From Chitinophaga pendula (GTDB lineage: Bacteria; Bacteroidota; Bacteroidia; Chitinophagales; Chitinophagaceae): a DNA stretch of 64,000 nucleotides. The stretch spans positions 1,922,001-1,986,000 of the forward strand of contig NZ_CP077769.1 in NCBI RefSeq assembly GCF_020386615.1, given 5' to 3'. Below the pieces are notes generated by a model that saw only the letters and a program-made list of their open reading frames with translations, did no database searches and was not told the origin of the DNA. Both the position numbers and the translations under genes were made by a program. Shown one piece after another: positions 1-8,222 of this stretch; within the stretch, counting starts at the first letter, position 1, and every line of letters starts with the position of its first letter.

Positions 1-1
1 C

Positions 2-3000
2 GTGATCTGGATCGTATTCTATACTATCCGGACGATCTCTGATATTCTGGGAGAGTTGAGAGTTGCGGCTGAACAGATAGCTGATGGGGTGACGGGGCTG
101 AAACTGGATATTACTTCCAAGGATGCGATCGGTAGTCTGGGGCGTTCGCTGAAACGTATCGACCATGCCAACAGTGCGCTGGCAGCGGCGGCGGTGTCGA
201 TAGGGAGAGGCGACTTCAGTGTGCTGGTGAATCCGCGTAGTGAGCGGGATGAACTTGGCACTGCGGTGATGCAGATGAAAGAGGACCTGCAGCAGCTACG
301 CTGGCAGAATGAGCAGAAGATATGGATACAGACGGGTATTAGCCGGATCAACGGCACTTTGCTGGAGGATCGGGAGCTGGCGAAATTGTGTGAGGATGCC
401 ATGCGGGAGCTGGTAGACTACCTGCACGCTCAAACGGCTGCATTTTATGTGACGCAGCGGAAGGCTTTACACCTGACGGCCAGTTATGCTTTACCGGCTT
501 CCCGGCCGGCGCCGGTGATGGTGATGGAGGGTACTACGCTGGCCGGCCAGGTGATGGTAAGCCGGGAGCCATTATACCTCGAACATAAAACTCCGGCACA
601 TTTACAGGTGGAGAGTGCGTTGATGCATACGGCACCGTCTTACCTGCTGGTATTACCTTTAGTGTATGCGGGCACGGTAGAGGGAGTAGTAGAAATAGCG
701 GCTTTACAGCCATTCCCATCGGCGATGATGGAGTATGCGGTGGAAGCCGGGGAGAACATAGCGGTGGCGATCCGCTCGGCGAAGAGCCGGGATCGTCAGC
801 AGGAGTTGCTGGAAGAGACGCAGTCGCAGGCGGAAGAGTTGCAGACGCAGCATACGGAAATGGAGAACCTGAATGCGGAGCTGGAAGCTCAGACACAGAA
901 GTTACAGGCATCCGAGGAGGAGCTGCGAGTGCAGCAGGAAGAGCTGATGCAATCGAATCATGAGCTGGAGGAACGTAGCCGTTTGCTGGAAGAGAAGAAC
1001 CAGCTGATCATCGAACGTAACCTGGAAATCCAGCAGAAAGCGGAGGAGCTGGCGCTGAGCACGAAATACAAATCAGAGTTCCTGGCTAATATGTCGCATG
1101 AGCTGCGGACGCCATTGAACTCTATCCTGTTGTTGTCCAGGTTGTTGTCGGAGAATCATGAGCAGAACCTGAACAAGGACCAGGTAGAATATTCGCAGGT
1201 GATACAGAGTTCCGGTAAGGGGCTGCTGACGCTGATCGATGAGATACTGGATCTGTCGAAGATAGAGTCTGGTAAGATGGAGCTGGAGTATGGTAACCTG
1301 TACCTGGCAGAGTTATTACAGGACCTGCGGCAGTTGTTCGTGCCAATTGCAGTGGATAAAGGGCTGGAGTTGATATTGCAGGTGGATGAACGTTTGCCTG
1401 CTTATATAGAGACTGACCGGGTGCGGTTGGAGCAGGTATTGAAAAACCTGTTGTCCAATGCGTTGAAGTTTACTTCTGCGGGTCAAGTGCGTTTACATAT
1501 AGTACCTAATGCACGGAAAGGAGATATGGTAGATTTTGTGGTGAAGGACAGTGGTATTGGTATTCCGGAGGATAAGCAGCAGGTGATCTTTGAGGCTTTT
1601 CAGCAGGCGGACGGTTCTACCCGTCGTAAATATGGCGGTACGGGATTAGGGTTGTCTATCAGCCGTGAGCTGACCCGATTGCTGGGAGGGGTGATCACAC
1701 TGGAAAGTGAGTCAGGTACGGGTAGTACATTTACGATCAGTATACCCATGTCCAAGCTGGCGGCCAATCACCCTACGCCGGCGGCAGCCTGGGAATTACC
1801 TCCTGATATGATCACACCGGAGGCTCCTGCGACGGACCGTAATGTGCCCTCTACCTTTGTGACCAGCTTCATCCCCGAGGGAGTGGAAGACGACCGGGAG
1901 TCGATAACAGCTGATGACAAAGCGATCCTGATCATCGAAGACGACCGGGCCTTTGCGAAAGCGTTGCTGGACTTCACCCGTGAAAAGGGATATAAAGGCA
2001 TTGTATCCGTACGCGGTGACGAGGGCCTGGAACTGGCCCGTCAGTATAAACCAGCTGGCATACTCTTGGATATATTATTGCCCGTAAAAGACGGCTGGCA
2101 GGTAATGGATGAATTAAAATCTGACTGGCAGACGCGGGCGATACCGGTACATATGATGTCGTCACTGGAGATGAAGAAGGAAAGCATCAGTAAGGGAGCT
2201 ATCGACTTTATCACCAAGCCGATCGATCAGGAGCAGATGCAGCATCTGTTTGAAAAACTGGAGCATGTATTGAACCGTACGTCCCGCAAAGTGTTGATCG
2301 TAGAGGATAATCCGCAGCATGCGAAAGCGCTGGCTTACTTCCTGGGCACTTTCAATGTGTCGGCAGAGATCAGCAGTAACCTGCAGCAAGGGGTGAATGC
2401 CTTGCACAGCAACGAGGTAGATTGCGTGATACTGGACATGGGTATTCCCGATATGAATGCTTATCAGACATTGGAGGCTGTGAAGGCGAATGAAGGGCTG
2501 GAGAACCTGCCTGTTATTATTTTTACGGGTAAGTCGTTATCGAAACCGGAGGAGCAACGGATACGTCAGTATGCTGACAGTATCGTGATCAAGACGGCGC
2601 ATTCGTATCAAAGGATGCTGGATGAGGTGTCATTGTTCCTGCACCTGGTAGAGGAGAACAATAACGGTACTTCGCAGCTGGCAGCCCGATTCAGCAAGCT
2701 GTCGGGTATGGGCGAGGTGCTGCATGATAAGAAGGTACTGATTGCCGACGATGATGTGCGTAATATCTTCTCTCTGTCGAAAGCGCTGGAGAAACATAAG
2801 ATGGAGATACTGTCTGCGGTGGATGGCCGGGAGGCATTGCAACAGATGAACGATCATCCGGAGATAGACATCGTGTTAATGGATATGATGATGCCGGAGA
2901 TGGACGGGTATGAAGCGATTGCTCATATCCGGAAGGATCCGCGGTTCAAATACCTGCCTATCATCGCTGTTACGGCTAAAGCGATGATGGGGGACCGGGA

Positions 3001-3112
3001 GAAATGTATACAGGCCGGCGCGTCGGATTATATTTCTAAACCTGTAGATGTTGACCAGCTATTATCCTTACTACGGGTATGGCTATATGACAGGACGGCG
3101 CGTAAACCCTGA
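2..3112 (+). CDS. Hybrid sensor histidine kinase with three receiver domains (5' truncated by window)
   Basis: The frame is open from the window edge, so the true start lies upstream. The first residues look like the end of a membrane helix followed by a HAMP-type segment (about 15-100). Next come a GAF-like domain (about 110-265), a long Gln/Glu-rich coiled coil (about 270-360), a HisKA box with SHELRTP (His near residue 366), and a HATPase domain with N and G boxes (DSGIGIP, GGTGLGLSI). Three receiver domains follow, with likely phospho-acceptors near D690, D812 and D961. The third has the full DD...D...K set (MDMMMPEMDG). The receiver 2 phospho-acceptor box LDMGIPDMN is less canonical. It leads an operon with a single-domain receiver, CheR and CheB, so it probably relays phosphate among these partners. 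The ligand is unknown. Confidence 0.93.
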   Translation: MIWIVFYTIRTISDILGELRVAAEQIADGVTGLKLDITSKDAIGSLGRSLKRIDHANSALAAAAVSIGRGDFSVLVNPRSERDELGTAVMQMKEDLQQLRWQNEQKIWIQTGISRINGTLLEDRELAKLCEDAMRELVDYLHAQTAAFYVTQRKALHLTASYALPASRPAPVMVMEGTTLAGQVMVSREPLYLEHKTPAHLQVESALMHTAPSYLLVLPLVYAGTVEGVVEIAALQPFPSAMMEYAVEAGENIAVAIRSAKSRDRQQELLEETQSQAEELQTQHTEMENLNAELEAQTQKLQASEEELRVQQEELMQSNHELEERSRLLEEKNQLIIERNLEIQQKAEELALSTKYKSEFLANMSHELRTPLNSILLLSRLLSENHEQNLNKDQVEYSQVIQSSGKGLLTLIDEILDLSKIESGKMELEYGNLYLAELLQDLRQLFVPIAVDKGLELILQVDERLPAYIETDRVRLEQVLKNLLSNALKFTSAGQVRLHIVPNARKGDMVDFVVKDSGIGIPEDKQQVIFEAFQQADGSTRRKYGGTGLGLSISRELTRLLGGVITLESESGTGSTFTISIPMSKLAANHPTPAAAWELPPDMITPEAPATDRNVPSTFVTSFIPEGVEDDRESITADDKAILIIEDDRAFAKALLDFTREKGYKGIVSVRGDEGLELARQYKPAGILLDILLPVKDGWQVMDELKSDWQTRAIPVHMMSSLEMKKESISKGAIDFITKPIDQEQMQHLFEKLEHVLNRTSRKVLIVEDNPQHAKALAYFLGTFNVSAEISSNLQQGVNALHSNEVDCVILDMGIPDMNAYQTLEAVKANEGLENLPVIIFTGKSLSKPEEQRIRQYADSIVIKTAHSYQRMLDEVSLFLHLVEENNNGTSQLAARFSKLSGMGEVLHDKKVLIADDDVRNIFSLSKALEKHKMEILSAVDGREALQQMNDHPEIDIVLMDMMMPEMDGYEAIAHIRKDPRFKYLPIIAVTAKAMMGDREKCIQAGASDYISKPVDVDQLLSLLRVWLYDRTARKP

Positions 3113-3149
3113 CCTCATTAAATTGAATATCCAAAGGAATAATGCATAT

Positions 3150-3512
3150 ATGAAAGTGCTGATCATAGATGATGATACCCGTAATATTTTTGCGTTGCGG
3201 GCGGTGTTGCGATCGAGAGGTTTTGAAATATTAACAGCTAACGGAGCTGAAGAAGGCATTCATTTACTGTTACAACAGCAGCAGCCGGTAAATGTGGTGT
3301 TGATGGACATCATGATGCCTGACATGGATGGATATGAGGCGATCGGGCGTATCAGGGCAGAGGCGGGTATTGCGCAGACCCCGGTGGTAGCTGTAACGGC
3401 GCAGGCGATGGTCGGCGACCGGGAGAAGTGCCTAGCTGCGGGGGCTAATGCGTACATTTCCAAACCCATAGATATTGATGACCTACTAAAGATACTGGCT
3501 ATGTATCAATGA
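3150..3512 (+). CDS. Single-domain response regulator (REC only)
   Basis: This 120-residue protein is one CheY-like receiver. It has the acidic pair in MKVLIIDDDTRN, the phospho-acceptor in LMDIMMPDMDGYEAI, a conserved Thr (AVTAQAM) and the Lys in YISKPID. It closely resembles the third receiver of the upstream kinase, which suggests duplication. An in-frame ATG at 3048 overlaps the kinase end, but the residues before position 3150 do not look like receiver sequence, so I chose ATG 3150. The stop overlaps the CheR start by four bases (ATGA), so translation is probably coupled. With no output domain it likely works as a phospho-relay or sink for the adjacent hybrid kinase. Confidence 0.88.
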   Translation: MKVLIIDDDTRNIFALRAVLRSRGFEILTANGAEEGIHLLLQQQQPVNVVLMDIMMPDMDGYEAIGRIRAEAGIAQTPVVAVTAQAMVGDREKCLAAGANAYISKPIDIDDLLKILAMYQ

Positions 3513-4348
3513 GCGAGATGGAAGAACTGAACTACATAAAGGACGAAGAGGTGGCCGCCTTGTTGAATGACATGATGGAGTTCTACGGGTATGATTTTAC
3601 AAATTATTCGCATGCTTCCATTAAGAGAAGGATCAATCGTGTGTTTTTTAAGGATCGTTTTCCCAGTTTTGCAGAATTACGTTACCGGGTACGTACTGAT
3701 CCGGCATTTTTGACTTACCTGGTGGAGGAGATTACGGTAAATGTAACGGAGATGTTCCGTGACCCTACATTTTACCAGGCATTAAGAAGTGAGGTATTGC
3801 CGGTATTGGCTACCTATCCTTTTATCCGTATCTGGCATGCCGGTTGTTCTACCGGAGAGGAAGTGTATTCGATGGCGATCATGCTGGAAGAGATGAACCT
3901 GTTGCAGAAATCTATCATTTACGCGACGGATCTCAACCAGGGCGTCCTGGAGCGGGCGCGGAAGGGATTTTTTCCGTTGTCGCAGATGCAACAGTATTCT
4001 CAGAACTATATGCTGGCTGGCGGGCAGAATGAGTTTTCCCGTTATTATTCTGCCAATTATGAATATGCCAAGTTCCGGGAGGACCTGGGTAACAAGATCA
4101 TCTTTGCGGCGCATAATCTGGTGACGGACCGCTCTTTTAATGAGTTTCAGCTGATCGTGTGCCGGAATGTGCTGATCTATTTCAATAGGACTTTGCAGGA
4201 CGACGTATTACAATTGTTCAGCGAGAGCCTGGACCAACTGGGATATCTGGCATTGGGGTCGAAGGAGACGTTAAAGTTCACCAGGGTGTCGCCACAATTC
4301 AAAAAGATCGAGGGTAAGGAAAAAATATGGAGGAAGATAGCTAAATGA
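3509..4348 (+). CDS. cheR: CheR-type SAM-dependent protein-glutamate methyltransferase
   Basis: The 279-residue protein has the all-helical CheR N-terminal domain (about 10-75), the ITVNVTEMFRDP segment (75-86), the SAM-binding loop HAGCSTGEEVYS (110-121) and the C-terminal VCRNVLIYF motif (217-225). Length matches the family. The family methylates glutamates of chemoreceptors. No methyl-accepting protein is encoded nearby, so the substrate may be the adjacent hybrid kinase or a remote receptor (inference). It overlaps the genes on both sides by four bases, typical of Bacteroidota kinase/CheR/CheB clusters. Confidence 0.9.
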   Translation: MSEMEELNYIKDEEVAALLNDMMEFYGYDFTNYSHASIKRRINRVFFKDRFPSFAELRYRVRTDPAFLTYLVEEITVNVTEMFRDPTFYQALRSEVLPVLATYPFIRIWHAGCSTGEEVYSMAIMLEEMNLLQKSIIYATDLNQGVLERARKGFFPLSQMQQYSQNYMLAGGQNEFSRYYSANYEYAKFREDLGNKIIFAAHNLVTDRSFNEFQLIVCRNVLIYFNRTLQDDVLQLFSESLDQLGYLALGSKETLKFTRVSPQFKKIEGKEKIWRKIAK

Positions 4349-4929
4349 AAGCAGACATCAGATTATTAGTCATAGGCGGATCGGCGGGTAGCTTGGATGC
4401 TATTCTGCAGATACTACCTGGGTTGGATGTGGCGCTTCCATTGTCTATCATTATCGTATTGCACCGCCGTAATGACCAGGATTCCGTATTGTCGGACCTG
4501 CTCAGCGCGAAGACAAGGCTGGAGGTCCGGGAAGTGGAAGAGAAAGACCTGCTGAAGCCGGGAGTGATCTATATTGCTCCTTCAGACTATCACCTGCTGG
4601 TAGAGCAAGATCACACCCTTACATTAGACTATTCAGAAAAGCTGCACTACAGCCGGCCGAGCATTGACATTACCTTTGCTGCGGCCGCAGATATCTATGG
4701 CGCAGCATTAGCCTGCCTGTTACTGTCCGGCGCTAACGCTGACGGTGCTGCTGCCTTACACGAGGCTGGCAAGAAAGGCGCTTTAACTATAGTACAGGAC
4801 CCTGCAGATGCAGAGGTACCTTATATGCCGCAATATGCCCTGACCCTGGGCAAAGTAGCTCATGTGCTCAAGGCGGCAGAGATGGCTGTTTTTATCAATT
4901 CATTAGGAGCGCGGAAAGCCACCCGTTGA
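4345..4929 (+). CDS. cheB: CheB-type methylesterase without receiver domain
   Basis: At 194 residues this is only the catalytic domain of CheB; the usual N-terminal receiver is absent. The likely triad is visible: Ser13 in IGGSAGS, His40 in VLHRR and Asp133 in SGANADGAA, spaced as in classical CheB. The family removes methyl groups from, or deamidates, receptor glutamines and glutamates. Activation would have to come through another protein, such as the stand-alone receiver two genes upstream (inference). It is the last gene of the operon and ends 22 bases before the convergent kinase. Confidence 0.87.
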   Translation: MKADIRLLVIGGSAGSLDAILQILPGLDVALPLSIIIVLHRRNDQDSVLSDLLSAKTRLEVREVEEKDLLKPGVIYIAPSDYHLLVEQDHTLTLDYSEKLHYSRPSIDITFAAAADIYGAALACLLLSGANADGAAALHEAGKKGALTIVQDPADAEVPYMPQYALTLGKVAHVLKAAEMAVFINSLGARKATR

Positions 4930-4951
4930 CCATACAGTATTGTATTACCTG

Positions 4952-6568
4952 TCAAGCGTTGTTGACGGCAGCATGCAGGCTGGTGTCTGCCAGCGTGGTA
5001 TTTTCCTGGGAGACGGGCAGTACGATGACAAAGGTGGCGCCTTCGTGTTCGCGGCTGCTGGCGGTGATGAGTCCCTGGTGTTTTTCCACTACCTTTTTGG
5101 CGATAGCCAGACCGATGCCTGTGCCCTCATATTCTTCTTTAGAATGTAGCCGTTGGAAGAGCGTAAATATTTTAGACAGGTATTTTTCATTGAAGCCGAT
5201 ACCGTTGTCGGCGATGAGGATACGGCAGTAGCGGCCATCGCATGCTGGGAGGCTATCTATGGCTTTTTCTGCTATGAGGGTAGCGGAAATATGGATGACC
5301 GGTTTTACACCCGGGCGGCGGAATTTGAGTGCGTTACTGATAATGTTCTGGAATGCCTGGCGGATTTGTCCCGGCACTGCATCTATATGGGGGAGTTGGT
5401 CTACGATCACTTCTGCGGTTGCATCGTGAATGGATAGTTCGAGGTCGGCCAATATATCGGTGATGATGAGGTTCAGATCGGTGCGTTCGAAGTCGTGATG
5501 GGCAGAGAGCCTGGAGAAGTTAAGCAGGTCGCTGATCAGGCGTGTCATGCGTTCGGAGGAGCTGACGATGCGATCCATATACTGTAAGGCATCGGGGTCT
5601 TGTACGAGGTGTTTGTCCCTGAGGATGGCGCCGAACAGCTGTATCTTGCGCAAGGGTTCTTTCAGATCGTGGGAGGCTACGGAGGCGAATTGTTGCAGGT
5701 CGTGGTTACTTACTTCCAATGCGTGATTCATTTCCTGCAGCTCCCGGGTGCGTTCTTCTACCCGTTGTTCCAGGATTTCGTTGGCCTGTTTCTGATAGGC
5801 GATGTCTGTGAATGTACCTACCCATTTGATGACCTCTTTTCCTTCTTTTAGCGGGATGGCTCTGAGCAGGTGGCAGCGGTAATGTTGCTGGTGGAGGTCT
5901 TTGAGGTAGACCTCTGTTTCCAGTGGTTGTCCGAGTTTGACGGCATTCCGCCAGAGGTCGCCTATAGTGGTGCTGCTGACGGCGGTTTCAGGGAACTGTT
6001 TCAGGGAGGGGGAGTAGTTGAACCAATGTTGATTGGCATATTCTACGTCACCGTCGGCGCTGGCGGTAAATGCCAGCTGCGGTAGCGATTCCAGTATAGA
6101 ATGCAGTTCCTGTACTTTTGCGCGTAAAGCTGCCTGGGCATCTTTACGTACTTCTACTTCTTCTTGCAGAGAGCGGTGCATGTCCTGCAGCTGTTTGGTC
6201 TGCTCGTACATTTTGTAGAGCGTTTTCACTTTCAGCAGGAGGATATCCGGATCTACGGGTTTGGTGATATAGTCGATACCGCCGGAAGCATACCCTTTGG
6301 TGATGAATTTTTTTTCTTTGTTGACAGCGGAGAGAAATATGATAGGAACATCTTTGGCTTTGCTATAACCTGAGACGGTCTCTGCTACTTCGAACCCATC
6401 CATGCTGGGCATCTGGACATCCAGGATGATGAGGGCATAACTGTGCTTCAGTATTTTTTTCAGCGCTTCCTCACCGGATAAGGCGGTGTCCACTTGAAAA
6501 CCGTGCAGTTCCAATGTTTTTTGGAGGGATAAAACATTTTCCGGCTTATCATCAACGATCAAAATCAT
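4952..6568 (-). CDS. Response-regulator/PAS/histidine-kinase hybrid
   Basis: This soluble 538-residue protein starts with a receiver (1-120, IVDDKPEN, D50 in IILDVQMPSMDG, K in YITKPVD). A short coiled coil, a PAS fold (about 150-260) and a second coiled coil follow. The kinase core has SVASHDLKEPLRK (His300), an N-box near 405 (NIISNALKF) and G boxes (ADNGIGFN, GTGIGLAIAKK). There is no membrane segment, so it acts in the cytoplasm, and the N-terminal receiver suggests it takes phosphate from an upstream kinase. It faces the kinase/CheR/CheB operon, with 22 bases between the stop codons, and is probably functionally linked to it. The ATG at 6568 begins directly with the receiver and needs no adjustment. 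Confidence 0.92.
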   Translation of the reverse strand: MILIVDDKPENVLSLQKTLELHGFQVDTALSGEEALKKILKHSYALIILDVQMPSMDGFEVAETVSGYSKAKDVPIIFLSAVNKEKKFITKGYASGGIDYITKPVDPDILLLKVKTLYKMYEQTKQLQDMHRSLQEEVEVRKDAQAALRAKVQELHSILESLPQLAFTASADGDVEYANQHWFNYSPSLKQFPETAVSSTTIGDLWRNAVKLGQPLETEVYLKDLHQQHYRCHLLRAIPLKEGKEVIKWVGTFTDIAYQKQANEILEQRVEERTRELQEMNHALEVSNHDLQQFASVASHDLKEPLRKIQLFGAILRDKHLVQDPDALQYMDRIVSSSERMTRLISDLLNFSRLSAHHDFERTDLNLIITDILADLELSIHDATAEVIVDQLPHIDAVPGQIRQAFQNIISNALKFRRPGVKPVIHISATLIAEKAIDSLPACDGRYCRILIADNGIGFNEKYLSKIFTLFQRLHSKEEYEGTGIGLAIAKKVVEKHQGLITASSREHEGATFVIVLPVSQENTTLADTSLHAAVNNA

Positions 6569-6699
6569 GCTTAAAAATATGAATCACTGGTTATATTCCA
6601 AATAATTGTACCGCTGTTATTATACCGGCAAATGTATAAAAAGAATGGAACATATGAGGGAGAAGAACGGTAGGAAGATAAGAAGCCGGGAAAGGTAGT

Positions 6700-6730
6700 G
6701 GCGGCATGGAATGGGATGTGCCATGCCGCC
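6700..6730. terminator. Hairpin downstream of the efflux operon
   Basis: Ten-base arms GGCGGCATGG (6700-6709) and CCATGCCGCC (6721-6730) form a strong stem eight bases past the outer-membrane factor stop codon. There is no clear T-tract, so it may stop transcription weakly or protect the mRNA 3' end. Confidence 0.55.
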
Positions 6731-6737
6731 CTTATGA

Positions 6738-8222
6738 TTATTTCCATCCACCGCCCAGGGAGCGATATAAGGTGATGGTGCCGATAAACATATCACGGCG
6801 GGAGGAGATCAGGGCTAATTCAGCCTCTAAAACGCTTTTTTGTGCAGTGATCACTTCCAGATAGGAAGCATAGCCACCCATGAACAGGTCTTTGGAGGTA
6901 GAGACTGCTTCCTGCAGTAGTTGTGTTTCTTTTGTTTTCAGGTTGTATACCTGGCGTTGATTTTCTACCTGATGCAGGCTGGTACTTACTTCGCGGAATG
7001 CTGTTACGATCTTCTGCTGATAGTCCAGGAAGGCATGTTGTCCATCAGCGGTCTGGGAAAGGTATTGCGCCTGTAACTGTTTTTTGTTGAACAGCGGGGC
7101 GGTAATACTGCCTAATATGCCGTATGCCAGGGATGCCGGTGTTTGGAAGAGCAGGCTGGCGGCAAAGGCGTTAAAGCCCGCGTAGGGGGTGATATGGAGG
7201 GAGGGCAGGAATGCCGCCCTGGCAGCCTGCACGTCGGAGCGGGCTGCAGCCAGTTCCAGTTCGGCCTGCCTGATATCGGGTCGGCGTAACAGCATAGCGC
7301 TGGGAATGCCGGTGTAGAGTTGTGCAGGCAGTGCGCCATCAGGTATGTTGTGACTGCGAGCGATGGGTTGCGGGAAGCGTCCCATCAGTGCGTTGAGTTG
7401 ATTTTCTGCGGCGGTGATCTGTTGTTTGGTGACGAACTCCAGGCTGCGGGTGCTGGTCAGCTGTGCCGCGGTCTGCTGTACTGCCAGCAGGGTGGTCCTT
7501 CCGGCTTCTTGTTGTACTTGTACGGTATACAGTGCCGATTCCTGGAGTAATATGTTCTTATGGATAATGTCCAGCTCCTGGTCGAGAGCGACGAGCTGAT
7601 AGTATAGATTGGCCACTTCGGCGACCAGCATGGTGGTCACCAGGCGTTTGTCTTCAAAGGAGGACAGGTATCTTGCAACCGCTGCCTTACGTTGTGATTT
7701 AAGTTTACCCCATACGTCGATCTCCCAGCTACTGCGGAGGCCCAGGAAATAATCCGGGGTGGGGGAGGTCGGTATCTGCTGATCTTTGCTAATGTTGGGA
7801 GAGAAGTTGGTATCGAAGTTGCCCACGCCATTCAACGTATAGTCGCCATATTTATCTGCCGATGCTGTCGCGGAGATATCTACGGAAGGCAGCCATGCAT
7901 TGCGGGCGGCCAGTGCGGTGGCTCTTGCTTTTTCGATCCGCTGCAGGGCCATACCGAGATCGAAGTTGCGTTGCAGGGCAGTATCAATAAGCTGCTGTAA
8001 CGGTTCGTCGCGGAAGAATTGTTTCCAGGGGATGTCTGCGATGCTGTTGGTATCGCGGATAGGCAGGCTGTCTTTCGCTGCCTGGAATGCATCGGGTAGC
8101 GGCCGGGCAGGTGGTGTTTGCAACGGTTGTTGCGTGCGGCAGCCGGCGATACCGGCGGCAATACTGACGGTGAGCACTACACGAAACAATATATGTGTTG
8201 ATAGATTTGTCATGTTTACCAT
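6738..8222 (-). CDS. RND efflux outer-membrane lipoprotein (TolC/OprM/NodT family)
   Basis: The 494-residue protein has a lipoprotein signal peptide ending in the lipobox IAGC (followed by RTQQP). Two outer-membrane efflux repeats follow, with typical heptad-rich helices and the conserved segment LLRRPDIRQAE. It forms the outer-membrane duct of the tripartite pump encoded upstream on the same strand. The stop of the pump gene overlaps this ATG (TAATG), so the two are probably translationally coupled. An alternative ATG lies three codons later (8213). Length and features are ordinary for the family. Confidence 0.92.
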   Translation of the reverse strand: MVNMTNLSTHILFRVVLTVSIAAGIAGCRTQQPLQTPPARPLPDAFQAAKDSLPIRDTNSIADIPWKQFFRDEPLQQLIDTALQRNFDLGMALQRIEKARATALAARNAWLPSVDISATASADKYGDYTLNGVGNFDTNFSPNISKDQQIPTSPTPDYFLGLRSSWEIDVWGKLKSQRKAAVARYLSSFEDKRLVTTMLVAEVANLYYQLVALDQELDIIHKNILLQESALYTVQVQQEAGRTTLLAVQQTAAQLTSTRSLEFVTKQQITAAENQLNALMGRFPQPIARSHNIPDGALPAQLYTGIPSAMLLRRPDIRQAELELAAARSDVQAARAAFLPSLHITPYAGFNAFAASLLFQTPASLAYGILGSITAPLFNKKQLQAQYLSQTADGQHAFLDYQQKIVTAFREVSTSLHQVENQRQVYNLKTKETQLLQEAVSTSKDLFMGGYASYLEVITAQKSVLEAELALISSRRDMFIGTITLYRSLGGGWK

